In this document: positions 1 to 6,972 of the stretch, in pieces
How positions within the stretch are numbered: position 1 is the first letter of the stretch
Layout: each line of letters begins with the position of its first letter
NCBI GenBank assembly: GCA_946482165.1
Contig: CAMLQS010000227.1
Span: 1 to 8,243, forward strand
Reading direction: 5' to 3'
Source: an uncultured Verrucomicrobiota bacterium
Lineage (GTDB): Bacteria; Verrucomicrobiota; Verrucomicrobiae; Opitutales; Opitutaceae
Length of the DNA: 8,243 bases
Made by a program: the position numbers and the translations under genes
The notes under the pieces: model-generated
What the model was told of the DNA's origin: nothing
Database searches by the model: none
Seen by the model: the letters and a program-made list of their open reading frames with translations, nothing else

Positions 1-692
1 CCGACGAGCTTCGGGCTGGTTTCGAGGAAGATGGATTTGCGCTGCTCGTCCTTGGTGAAGCGGTAGTAGCTGGCGCCGTCGCGGACGATGGTGGTGTCGA
101 TGACGGCGTGGGGTTTTTCGATGTAGATGAAGGGGGCGCCGAAGCTCTTGAAATCCTTGGTGCGGGCGGCCCAGATCCGGAACTTGGCGTAGTTGTCGCT
201 CTTGTTGGTCGAGGCCCAGAAAACGAGGTAGTCCTTGTTTTCCTCGTCGTAGACGGCCTCGGGGGCCCAGGTGCAGCCGGCGTCGTCGGCGGCGACGCGG
301 ACGAGACGGGGCTCGGACCATTTCACGAGGTCGGCGCTCTCCCAGACGACGATGGAGCGGCTGCCCTGCTGGGCGGCGCGGCGCCAGTCCCCGTTGAGGT
401 GGATCGAGAGGTCGGTGGCGATGAGGTAGAACTTCTTGTTGTTATGGGCACGGATGAGGTAGGGGTCGCGCACGCCCTTTTCGCCGAGCTTGCTGACGAG
501 GGCGGGCTCGGAATCGTTGAGAGCGCTCCAGTTGCGGCCGTCGGGGCTGACCGCGAAGTAGATCTGCTCGGTGAGCGGCGACTGCTCGCCCTTGAAGGTG
601 ACGAAGAGAAAGCCCGCGGGCGCGGCGGCGAAGGAGGACGCGACGGATACCGCGAGAGCGGCGAAGCTGGCGAGGAGGCGAAGGAGGCGCAT
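1..692 (-). CDS. Secreted glycoside hydrolase, family 43-like (N-terminal 230 residues; 3' end outside window)
   Basis: Probable exported glycosidase of the five-bladed beta-propeller GH43 type, a family that mostly removes arabinose or xylose from plant xylans and arabinans. Translation from the ATG at 692 gives a signal peptide (MRLLRLLASF, then an Ala/Val-rich core, likely cleaved near residues 22-25). A propeller domain follows. VRDPYLIR (74-81, Asp76) fits the catalytic-base blade, TWAPEA (141-146) the family's WAPD/E motif, and VIDTTIVRDG (197-206, Asp199) the position of the pKa-modulating Asp. The general-acid Glu should lie beyond the window, so catalytic completeness cannot be judged. 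SIVVWES and DYLVFWAS are typical propeller strands. The gene starts 127 bp after the sugar ATPase, same strand, and probably ends the transport operon. There is no Shine-Dalgarno; the leader is C-rich. The fold and class are fairly secure; the substrate is unknown. Confidence 0.82.
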   Translation of the reverse strand, partial: MRLLRLLASFAALAVSVASSFAAAPAGFLFVTFKGEQSPLTEQIYFAVSPDGRNWSALNDSEPALVSKLGEKGVRDPYLIRAHNNKKFYLIATDLSIHLNGDWRRAAQQGSRSIVVWESADLVKWSEPRLVRVAADDAGCTWAPEAVYDEENKDYLVFWASTNKSDNYAKFRIWAARTKDFKSFGAPFIYIEKPHAVIDTTIVRDGASYYRFTKDEQRKSIFLETSPKLV

Positions 693-798
693 GAGGAGGG
701 GGTGTTGACGCGAAGATCGTTGAGACCGGGGAAGGGCGAAGCGCGATGTGGCTGCGTCCGGGGCGGAACTCTTTGCGTGCTTGGCGACCGCCTCGTCA

Positions 799-820
799 AA
801 AGTTTGTTGCGCGAAACTTT
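799..820 (-). other. AT-rich hairpin at the 3' end of the ATPase gene
   Basis: A perfect 7-bp inverted repeat (AAAGTTT at 799-805, AAACTTT at 814-820, 8-nt loop) begins inside the ATPase stop codon and stands out against the GC-rich background. In the minus direction it is followed by only one extra T, so it is not a good intrinsic terminator. It could be a weak attenuator or RNA 3'-end structure between the ATPase and GH43 genes. A TTGACG at 799-794 resembles a -35 box, but no matching -10 is seen. The rest of 693-798 shows nothing clear. Confidence 0.35.
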
Positions 821-2328
821 CAGGCGGCCGCCTTGGCCACGCCGGTCATGAGGCGCAGGACGGCGTCCTGCGTGGCGTCTTTTCGCGCGAGTTCCCCGGC
901 GATGCGGCCCTCGCGCATGACGAGGATGCGAGAGGAGAGATTGATGACCTCGGGCAACTCGGAGGAGATGAGGATGACGGCGAGACCCTGGCGGGCGAGT
1001 TCGTCGATGAGCTCGTGGATGGCGGCCTTGGCGCCGACGTCCACGCCCCGGGTGGGCTCGTCGACGATGAGCAGGCGGCCGCCGCGGGCGAGCCACTTGG
1101 CGATGACGACTTTCTGCTGGTTGCCGCCGGAGAGGGAGTTGACGGGCGCGTCGAGCGAGGCGGCCTTGACCTTGAGGCGGGCGAAGTAGTCGGTGGAGAC
1201 GGCGGTCTCGCGGGGGCGGTCGAGCAGCACGCCCAGGCGGCGAATGCGGTCGAGGATGGCCATGCTGATGTTGGAGCTGCAGGGCATGCCGAGGACGCAG
1301 CCCTGGCGCTTGCGGTCCTCGGGGACGAGGCCGACGCCGGCGGCGAGGGATGCTTTGACCGAGCCGAGGCGGAGCGTGGCACCGTCGAGCGAGACGGCTC
1401 CGGCGGCGCGGGAGTCGAGGCCGAAGAGGGCCTGCGCGATTTCGCTGCGGCCGGAGCCGACGAGGCCGGCGAAGCCGAGGATCTCGCCGGCGCGGACGGA
1501 AAAGGTGATGTCGGAGAATTTCCCCGGCGAAGAGAGGCCCCGGACCTCGAGCACGGTTTTCCCCAGCGCGTTGTTGAGGTGTTGGGGAAAATAGTCGGCC
1601 ACGCTGCGGCCGATCATCATGCGGACGACGGCGTCGTGGGTCATCTCGGCCTTGGCGAGGGTGCCGACGTAGCGGCCGTCGCGGAGCACGCTGATGCGGT
1701 CGCAGAGCCGGAAGAGCTCGGGCATGCGGTGCGAAACGTAGATGAGGGTCATGCCGCGGGCCCTGAGCTTGTCGATGAGCTCAAAGAGGGACTCGGCATC
1801 GGTGGCGGAGAGCGAGCTGGTCGGCTCGTCGAAGACAAGGATGCGGGGATTGGTCCCGACGGCGGCGGCGATCTGCACCATCTGTTCCTGCGCGGTGGAG
1901 AGCTCGCGCATGGGGCGCGAGACGTCGAGGCTGACGCCGATGCCGGCGAGGAGCTCCTCCGCGCGTTTGCGCATGGCGGCATGGTCGAGGAGGAGGCCCC
2001 CGGCGCGGCGCGGATAGCGGCCGAGGCTGAGGTTCTCCGCGACGGAGAGATCGGGGCAGAAGGCGAGCTCCTGGTGGACCATGGCGACGCCGGCCGCGAG
2101 GGCGTCGCGGGGGGAGCCGAAGACGTGGGCGGCGCCGTCGATGACGACGTCACCCGTATCGGGGAGGTGGATACCCGCGAGCACCTTGCCCAGGGTCGAC
2201 TTGCCGGCTCCGTTTTCACCCATGAGGCCGTGGCATTCGCCGCGGGCGAGGCCGAGGGAGACGTCGGAGAGCGCGGTGACGCCGCCGAAGGTCTTGGTGA
2301 TGGAGCGGAACTGGACGAAGTCGGACAT
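820..2328 (-). CDS. Sugar ABC transporter ATP-binding protein, RbsA/XylG/MglA type (two ATPase domains)
   Basis: Cytoplasmic ATPase (502 aa, normal for the family) that powers uptake of a monosaccharide through the permease encoded upstream. Domain 1 has Walker A GENGAGKST (37-45), Q-loop Gln86, signature LSTAQEQ (143-149), Walker B ILVFDEPT (163-170) and switch His200. Domain 2 has the reduced P-loop GLVGSGRSE (288-296) usual for these proteins, signature LSGGNQQKV (399-407), Walker B LLIVDEPT (419-426), and SSE (455-457) where the switch His would be. This asymmetry, with one canonical and one degenerate site, is typical of the CUT2 subfamily and not decay. The ATG at 2328 gives the family-like start MSDFVQFRSITKTFGGV. 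No Shine-Dalgarno is visible; the leader is C-rich. The gene lies 145 bp after the binding-protein gene, across a repeat-filled gap. Family certain; ribose, xylose, galactose and rhamnose importers cannot be told apart here. Confidence 0.95.
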   Translation of the reverse strand: MSDFVQFRSITKTFGGVTALSDVSLGLARGECHGLMGENGAGKSTLGKVLAGIHLPDTGDVVIDGAAHVFGSPRDALAAGVAMVHQELAFCPDLSVAENLSLGRYPRRAGGLLLDHAAMRKRAEELLAGIGVSLDVSRPMRELSTAQEQMVQIAAAVGTNPRILVFDEPTSSLSATDAESLFELIDKLRARGMTLIYVSHRMPELFRLCDRISVLRDGRYVGTLAKAEMTHDAVVRMMIGRSVADYFPQHLNNALGKTVLEVRGLSSPGKFSDITFSVRAGEILGFAGLVGSGRSEIAQALFGLDSRAAGAVSLDGATLRLGSVKASLAAGVGLVPEDRKRQGCVLGMPCSSNISMAILDRIRRLGVLLDRPRETAVSTDYFARLKVKAASLDAPVNSLSGGNQQKVVIAKWLARGGRLLIVDEPTRGVDVGAKAAIHELIDELARQGLAVILISSELPEVINLSSRILVMREGRIAGELARKDATQDAVLRLMTGVAKAAA

Positions 2329-2354
2329 GGGGGGGCGACGGAGGGATGAGGGCG

Positions 2355-2396
2355 GAGACCTGAAAGTTGAGACCTGAAACTTGAAACCTGAGGTGT
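2355..2396. repeat. Three tandem copies of a 14-bp unit
   Basis: On the plus strand, GAGACCTGAAAGTT (2355-2368) is followed directly by GAGACCTGAAACTT (2369-2382; 13 of 14 identical) and a decayed third copy starting GAAACCTGA (2383-2396). The unit is less GC-rich than its surroundings. It ends 27 bp upstream of the ATPase start, so it lies in the 5' leader of that gene. It could be a slippage-prone minisatellite, part of a dispersed intergenic element together with the neighbouring palindrome, or a set of protein-binding sites. The sequence shows only the repetition. Confidence 0.85.
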
Positions 2397-2421
2397 GGCC
2401 TGCGGCGGCGGTGGAGGCGAA

Positions 2422-2469
2422 GGCCGCCCGAGAGGGGCGCGCTAGGCGCGCCCCTACGGGTTGGCGGCC
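2422..2469. repeat. Long GC-rich palindrome (REP-like) between binding-protein and ATPase genes
   Basis: The core is a perfect 10-bp inverted repeat, AGGGGCGCGC (2433-2442) and GCGCGCCCCT (2446-2455), around a 3-nt TAG loop. An outer 7-bp pair, GGCCGCC (2422-2428) and GGCGGCC (2463-2469), is separated from the core by small unpaired stretches. The whole would fold as a 48-nt hairpin starting 4 nt after the binding-protein stop codon. No T-run follows in either direction, so it is not a normal intrinsic terminator. By analogy with REP elements in transporter operons, it may protect the upstream mRNA and raise binding-protein yield over ATPase. It may also be one copy of a dispersed palindromic element. 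Confidence 0.85.
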
Positions 2470-2473
2470 GGGC

Positions 2474-3490
2474 TTACTTGGCCAGCCACTTTTCCCAGTT
2501 CTTGGCGAAGGAATCGACGTTGGCCTTGGTGACCTCGAAGAGCGGGTCGACGACGCGGGGCGTCTCGGGGGCTTTGCCGTTCACGATCTTCTCAAGGAGG
2601 ATTTCGACGGACTTGTAGCCCCAGCCGTAGCTGTCCTGGGCGAAGAGGGCCTCGACGTGGCCGCTGCGGAGGTAGTCGAGCTGGGCGGGAAGGCCGTCGC
2701 AGGAGGCGACCTTGATGGAGCCGGGGGCCCACTTGAGGGCGTCGGTGGTGAAGAGCGGCCAGCCGCCGATGAAGGTCCAGCCTTGGATGCCGGGGTTGGC
2801 GTTCTGGGCCGAGGCGACGGCCTCGGCGGCCTTCTCGGGCGTCTCAACGTGGTAGAACACGCCGGGCTCGTTCAGCTTGATGCCGGGGTGCTTGGCGGCG
2901 GCGGCCTTGGCGCCTTCGACGCGCTTCTGGAGGTTGAGCGCGGATTGGTTGCCGCCGAGGATGGCGACGACGCCCTTGCCGCCGAGCGCCTTGATGGTGC
3001 TCTCCATGATGCGCTGGCCGCAGGTGAAATCGTCGGTGCCGTAGAAGGCGAATCGCTTGCTGTCGGGCGCGTCGGAATCGAAGCACATGACGGCGACGCC
3101 CTTGGTGACGGCCTTGTCAATGGAAGGGGTGACGGTGTTGGCCTCGGAGCAGGAGACGCTGATGCCTTGGGCGCCGCGGCGCACGAGGGCGTCGACGGCC
3201 TCGGCCTGCTTGGTTGCGTCCTCGTCGTTCGGGGTGCGGATCTCGATCTCGACCTTCACGCCGTATTTGGCGCCGAGCTCGGCGGCGGCGTCGCGGGCGC
3301 CGGCGTGGGCGGCTTGAAAGACGTCATTGGTCTGGCTCTTGCCGATGATGCCGATGAGGACGGTGCGCTGGGCGGGGGTGCCGGCGGCGCCTTCGGCGGC
3401 GGGCTCGGCTTTCTTCGAGCAGGCGGAGAGGGCGAGCAGGGCGAGGGCCGAGAGGCCCGTCGCGCGGAGGATGCGGGGGATTTTGTTCAT
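2474..3490 (-). CDS. Sugar ABC transporter substrate-binding lipoprotein (Peripla_BP_4 / RbsB-like)
   Basis: Captures a sugar outside the cytoplasmic membrane and delivers it to the permease. The ATG at 3490 gives MNKIPRILRA followed by a hydrophobic stretch and a lipobox LSAC with Cys24, so the mature protein is a lipid-anchored lipoprotein of 338 aa before processing. The linker 25-41 is Ala/Glu-rich. The type I periplasmic-binding fold begins at TVLIGIIGKS (43-52). AVMCFDSDAPDS (133-144) with YGTDDFTCGQ (150-159) matches the ligand-contacting D-x-D and 'GTDN..aG' segments of RbsB-like proteins. VASCDGLPAQ (261-270) and AQDSYGWGYKS (284-294) match the C-lobe binding and hinge segments. A longer in-frame start at 3580 would put about 30 hydrophilic residues before the signal peptide and overlap the permease gene, so it is rejected. 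It starts 34 bp after the permease stop. The sugar is not determined. Confidence 0.93.
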   Translation of the reverse strand: MNKIPRILRATGLSALALLALSACSKKAEPAAEGAAGTPAQRTVLIGIIGKSQTNDVFQAAHAGARDAAAELGAKYGVKVEIEIRTPNDEDATKQAEAVDALVRRGAQGISVSCSEANTVTPSIDKAVTKGVAVMCFDSDAPDSKRFAFYGTDDFTCGQRIMESTIKALGGKGVVAILGGNQSALNLQKRVEGAKAAAAKHPGIKLNEPGVFYHVETPEKAAEAVASAQNANPGIQGWTFIGGWPLFTTDALKWAPGSIKVASCDGLPAQLDYLRSGHVEALFAQDSYGWGYKSVEILLEKIVNGKAPETPRVVDPLFEVTKANVDSFAKNWEKWLAK

Positions 3491-3524
3491 GGTTGGGTGT
3501 TGGGGAAAGGGTGACGTGAACGGC

Positions 3525-4577
3525 TCAATGGGCGCGGGAGCGGCGCTGGCGAAGGTGTTGGCCCAGGCGTTCGAGGGCAACGGCCACGACGATGGCGAGA
3601 CCGATGATGATCAGGCGGTATTCCTGGGCGAGACGAAGGATGAGAATGCCGTTTTCGATGAGGGCGATGATGAGGGTGCCGAGGAGGGCGCCGAGGGCGG
3701 TGCCGCGACCGCCGGCGAGGCTCGCGCCGCCGACGACCGCGGCGGCGATGACGGTCAACTCATAGCCGGTGCCGGTGCTGGTGGATGCGGTGCCGAAGCG
3801 ACCGAGGGAGACGAAACCCGCGAGGCCGGCGCAGAGACCGGAGAGCGCGTAGGTGCGGAGTTTGATGGAGCCGACGCGCAGGCCGCTGAAACGGGCGGCC
3901 TCCTCGTTGCCGCCGACGGCGTAAGTTTCGCGGCCGGCGATGGTGAGTTGCAGGTAGATCCAGCCGAGCGCGACGGTGGCGAGCATGATGACAAGCGGCA
4001 TGGGCTGGATGCCCCAAAGCTCCTCGCGCATGAAGTCGGTGGTGAACGCCTCGGGCAGGCGCTTGCCGGCGGCGGGGAGGGTTTTTTGTTCGGGCAGCAC
4101 GTTGGCGAGGCCGCGGAAAACGCTCATCGTGCCGAGGGTGACGATGAACGGATGGAGGCGCAGGCCGACGACGAGGGCGCCGTTGGCCACGCCGCAGAGC
4201 AGGCCGATCACGAGGGGGACGATGAAGGCGACAGGCAGGACTTGCCAGGCGGGGGCTCCGGCGGGGAAGCCTTGCAGGGCCGCGGCGCCGCCGAGCGCGG
4301 AGAGGGCCATGATGGACCCGACCGAGATGTCGATGCCGCCGGTGATGATCACGACAGTGAGGCCCACGGCCATGATGGCGTAGTAGGACATCGGCGTGGC
4401 GACGCCGTCGACGAGGTTGTCGAAGTTGAGAAAGGTGTTCGGGCGGCCGGCGGAGGCGTCGTGCCAGCCGTAGGCGGCGAGGATCGCGGCCAGAACGAGG
4501 ACCACGATGGCGAGGCCGAGTTCTTGGCCGAGCGAGAAGCGGGGCTTGGCGGGTGACGGAGTAGCGGCGGCGGACAT
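3525..4577 (-). CDS. Sugar ABC transporter permease, RbsC/XylH type (BPD_transp_2)
   Basis: Inner-membrane channel subunit (350 aa) of the sugar importer, probably working as a homodimer on the two-domain ATPase. Hydrophobic segments lie near residues 20-36, 63-80, 86-101, 113-137, 143-158, 193-212, 243-258, 273-289, 294-314 and 321-336. Family hallmarks are TGGIDISVGS (79-88), HPFIVTLGTMSVFRGLANV (142-160), YAVGGNEEAARFSGL (219-233), the cytoplasmic-loop motif that meets the ATPase, and VVGGASLAGGRGT (281-293). The start at 4577 (MSAAATPSPA) is preferred: an upstream in-frame ATG at 4676 adds a Pro/Arg-rich stretch unlike the family and runs through the presumed promoter region. It is first in the cluster, before the binding protein and ATPase, unlike the common ATPase-permease-binding protein order. 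No Shine-Dalgarno precedes the ATG. Confidence 0.94.
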   Translation of the reverse strand: MSAAATPSPAKPRFSLGQELGLAIVVLVLAAILAAYGWHDASAGRPNTFLNFDNLVDGVATPMSYYAIMAVGLTVVIITGGIDISVGSIMALSALGGAAALQGFPAGAPAWQVLPVAFIVPLVIGLLCGVANGALVVGLRLHPFIVTLGTMSVFRGLANVLPEQKTLPAAGKRLPEAFTTDFMREELWGIQPMPLVIMLATVALGWIYLQLTIAGRETYAVGGNEEAARFSGLRVGSIKLRTYALSGLCAGLAGFVSLGRFGTASTSTGTGYELTVIAAAVVGGASLAGGRGTALGALLGTLIIALIENGILILRLAQEYRLIIIGLAIVVAVALERLGQHLRQRRSRAH

Positions 4578-4584
4578 GCGGAAA

Positions 4585-4664
4585 CGGGAAAATCCAGGGC
4601 GGGACGGTTGAAGGGGGTGGGGCGGCTCGGGGACGGGCCACGAGGAAAAGCGCGGATTTTCCCG
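4585..4664. promoter_or_regulatory. Perfect 11-bp inverted repeat upstream of the sugar transporter cluster (candidate operator pair)
   Basis: CGGGAAAATCC at 4585-4595 recurs as its exact reverse complement, GGATTTTCCCG, at 4654-4664. The centres are 69 bp apart, about six and a half helical turns. The pair lies 8 and 77 bp upstream of the permease ATG, in the 151-bp gap after the kinase gene, where the transporter promoter should be. The A/T core stands out against the GC-rich flanks. A DNA-looping regulator or two separate protein sites would fit; a long-range RNA stem is also possible. No clear -35/-10 pair was found, and no regulator gene is in the window. Confidence 0.5.
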
Positions 4665-4683
4665 CCAACCCGACATCGGGACG

Positions 4684-4706
4684 AAAAAAATCGGTGGATC
4701 GACCGA
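4684..4706 (-). terminator. Weak intrinsic-terminator-like hairpin after the kinase gene
   Basis: Read on the minus strand, TCGGT (4706-4702) pairs with ACCGA (4695-4691) around a 6-nt loop, followed at once by seven T (4690-4684). It starts 22 nt after the kinase stop codon, where the sigma/kinase transcript should end. The stem is only 5 bp, so termination may be partial and read-through into the transporter cluster is possible. Confidence 0.5.
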
Positions 4707-4728
4707 AACCGGGGGCGCGGAGGGCGAA

Positions 4729-6972
4729 TCAGGGAATGGTCGGGCTGGCGGGCATTCCGGCCATCAAGGCTTCGGCTTCGTCCAGAAGGATGCGCACAAA
4801 GGCCCAATCATACCAGAAGCCCTCGCGGTTGTTGCCGCGGGCGAAATCGCCGGAGAATCCGGCTTCGACAAGCGGACGCACCTGGGCGAGGCGGGCGCGG
4901 GCTTCGGCCGGGCGGCCTTGTTGCCAGTCGCAGAGCGCGATGATGAGGCGCAACGTTACTACGCGGGCGCCGCCCCGATCGGCCGGGTCGTCGCCTTGGA
5001 GCGCGAAGCGGCGGGCGTTGTCGAAGTTTCCAAGTCGATAGTGCCAAAGGCTGACGGGCAGGGCGGCCCAGCCCGTGGCGAGGCGGGGGCTGAGGCTGGA
5101 GAACCAAAAGTCGGTGCGGGCGCCGAGGGGGAGAAGTTGCGCGCGGAGCTCGTCGTCGAGGGGGCGGAGGAGGCAGGTGTTGAGGACGCGCGCGACGGCG
5201 TCGGAGTTGGTGGCGGGGGAGAAGCGCTCGGCGGCGGCGTGGCGAAACTTTTCGTAGGCGGCCTCGTCTTCGGCAAGCAGCCGGGCGACTCCGTAGGATT
5301 GGTGGTCGAGGGTGACGGGAGCCCAGCTGTCGAGCCGGCCCAGTTCGAGGGTGACGGCAAAGCGGTCCGCGGCTTCCGCCCAACGGCGTTGGCGGGCGAG
5401 CCAGTCGCCGACGGCGCGGTAGGCGACGACGCCGTCGAGAGACGGCTTGGTGATGGGCGCAGGGATTTCGTCGAGCACGCGCGCGGCGAGCGCGAAGCTG
5501 CCCTCGCGGGTGAGAAAGGCCGCGCGGGTGAGCCGCTCGGCGATTTCGGCTTGATGCCGGAGCACGGTTTGTTCGCGGAGCGCGGCGCGCTCGCGAAAGT
5601 AGAGGCGGGTGGACGCGCCGAGGCCGGCGACGAGGGCGACCGTGACCGCGAGTCCGGCGGAAAACACCACGCGATTGCGGCGAACCAGTTTGCGCAGGCG
5701 GTAGAGCCGTCCGCCCGGGCGCGCCTCCACCGGCTCGTCGCGCAGGTGTCGCCCAAGATCGAAGGCGAGGGCGTTGGCCGTCGGGTAGCGACGCGTTCGG
5801 TCTTTTTCGAGAGAGCGAAGCAGGACCCAGTCGAGATCGCGACGGAGCGTGGTGACGAGTTCGGCGGGCGTGCAACGGCGCTCGTCGGCGATGCGGGCGA
5901 GTTCGTCCGGAGGGAGCGAGCGGAGCAGGCGGGAGGGTCGGGGCGGTTCTTTTTCGCGGAGGGTGCGGCGGAGTTCGTCGAGGCCGGACTCGAGCAGGCT
6001 GCGCGAATCGAAAGGCGGGCGGCCGGTCAGCAGTTCGAACAGCAACGCGCCGAGGCTGTAGATGTCGCTGCGCGTATCGACGTCGACGCGGCCGGGCTCG
6101 GCCTGCTCGGGGCTCATGTAGGCGGGGGTGCCGATGAAAAGGCCGTCGCCAGTGCGCGAGGCGTCGCCGCCCCCCGGCCCGGAGATCGCCTTGGCGACGC
6201 CGAAGTCGATGACCTTGGGCACGGCCGCGCCGTCGCGCAGGGCGACGAGGACGTTGGAGGGTTTTATGTCGCGATGCAGGATGCCCTTTTGGTGGGCGTG
6301 CTGGATCGCGTGGCAGACCTGGATGAACAGCGTAAGTCTGTCGCGAATACAGAGACGCTGGGCGCGGCAGTAGTCTGTGATGCGTGCGCCCTCGACCAGC
6401 TCCATCACGAAGTAGGGGCGGCCGGTCTCGGTGGCTCCGCCGTCGAGCACCTGCGCGACGTGGGGATGGTTCATCAAGGCGAGCGTCTGGCGCTCCAAGG
6501 CGAAACGCGCGACCACGCGCTCGGTGTCCATGCCGAGGCGGATGATCTTGAGGGCCACCTTTCGCCTCACCGGGCCGTCTTGTTCGGCAAGGAAAACGAC
6601 GCCGCAGCCGCCTTCGCCAAGCCGGCGCAGGAGCGTGTAACGACCGATGCGTTCCGGCGCGCCAGGCGAGTCGGGGTGCGAAGGGGCGGCGGCGGGCGAT
6701 TCGTGGGCGACGGCGGCCGCGGATGCGGATGCGGTTGCGGGAAGGCGGGGTTGCGGCGGGAAAAACGCTTCCGCGCGCTCGTGGGCGGCGAGGAGGCCGC
6801 GCAGCGACGCAAGCAAGTCCGCGTCCGCGCCGCAGGCTTGTTGGAGAAACGCGGCGCGCAGCGAGACGTCGCGAAGTTCCAGCGCGGTGTCGAACAAGGC
6901 GCGTTCGATTTTACGACGCGCGTCGGGGTCGATGCCCGGCGCCTTTGCGTCGGCATCCGGATCAGGGCTCAT
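4729..6972 (-). CDS. Membrane-anchored Ser/Thr protein kinase (PknB/STKc type) with C-terminal helical repeat region
   Basis: A 747-aa signalling kinase. An N-terminal helical segment (about 18-71, with FLQQACGADADLLASLRGLL) of the kind often found before such kinases is followed by an Ala/Pro-rich linker (72-107). The kinase domain (about 110-410) is complete: glycine loop GEGGCG (119-124), Lys142 in VALK, helix-C Glu160, HRDIKPSN (233-240, Asp235), DFG (256-258), and activation-segment end GTPAYMSPEQ (281-290). It should be active. A basic stretch precedes one membrane span (about 435-455). The last 290 residues look alpha-helical and TPR-like, and would be extracytoplasmic if the kinase domain is cytoplasmic; they are a possible sensor. 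The ATG at 6972 overlaps the sigma stop as ATGA, implying translational coupling. A further in-frame start at 7371 would lie within the sigma gene and is rejected. The C-terminal ligand is unknown. Confidence 0.92.
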   Translation of the reverse strand: MSPDPDADAKAPGIDPDARRKIERALFDTALELRDVSLRAAFLQQACGADADLLASLRGLLAAHERAEAFFPPQPRLPATASASAAAVAHESPAAAPSHPDSPGAPERIGRYTLLRRLGEGGCGVVFLAEQDGPVRRKVALKIIRLGMDTERVVARFALERQTLALMNHPHVAQVLDGGATETGRPYFVMELVEGARITDYCRAQRLCIRDRLTLFIQVCHAIQHAHQKGILHRDIKPSNVLVALRDGAAVPKVIDFGVAKAISGPGGGDASRTGDGLFIGTPAYMSPEQAEPGRVDVDTRSDIYSLGALLFELLTGRPPFDSRSLLESGLDELRRTLREKEPPRPSRLLRSLPPDELARIADERRCTPAELVTTLRRDLDWVLLRSLEKDRTRRYPTANALAFDLGRHLRDEPVEARPGGRLYRLRKLVRRNRVVFSAGLAVTVALVAGLGASTRLYFRERAALREQTVLRHQAEIAERLTRAAFLTREGSFALAARVLDEIPAPITKPSLDGVVAYRAVGDWLARQRRWAEAADRFAVTLELGRLDSWAPVTLDHQSYGVARLLAEDEAAYEKFRHAAAERFSPATNSDAVARVLNTCLLRPLDDELRAQLLPLGARTDFWFSSLSPRLATGWAALPVSLWHYRLGNFDNARRFALQGDDPADRGGARVVTLRLIIALCDWQQGRPAEARARLAQVRPLVEAGFSGDFARGNNREGFWYDWAFVRILLDEAEALMAGMPASPTIP

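Noticed and set aside
748..2349. 533-codon open frame on the plus strand opposite the sugar ATPase gene
   Set aside because: It is antisense to an unmistakable ABC ATPase. Its protein is a low-complexity Gly/Ala/Asp/Glu string with no motif, the usual shadow of a high-GC gene.
3491..3580. N-terminal extension of the binding protein to a start at 3580
   Set aside because: It would place 30 residues before the lipoprotein signal peptide and overlap the permease gene; the ATG at 3490 gives a textbook lipobox start.
2381..4556. Two long plus-strand open frames (2381-3514 and 3327-4556) opposite the binding-protein and permease genes
   Set aside because: Both are low-complexity antisense shadows of clearly identified transporter genes.
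4578..4676. N-terminal extension of the permease to 4676
   Set aside because: The added 33 residues are Pro/Arg-rich and unlike the family; the stretch contains one arm of the inverted repeat and most likely the promoter.
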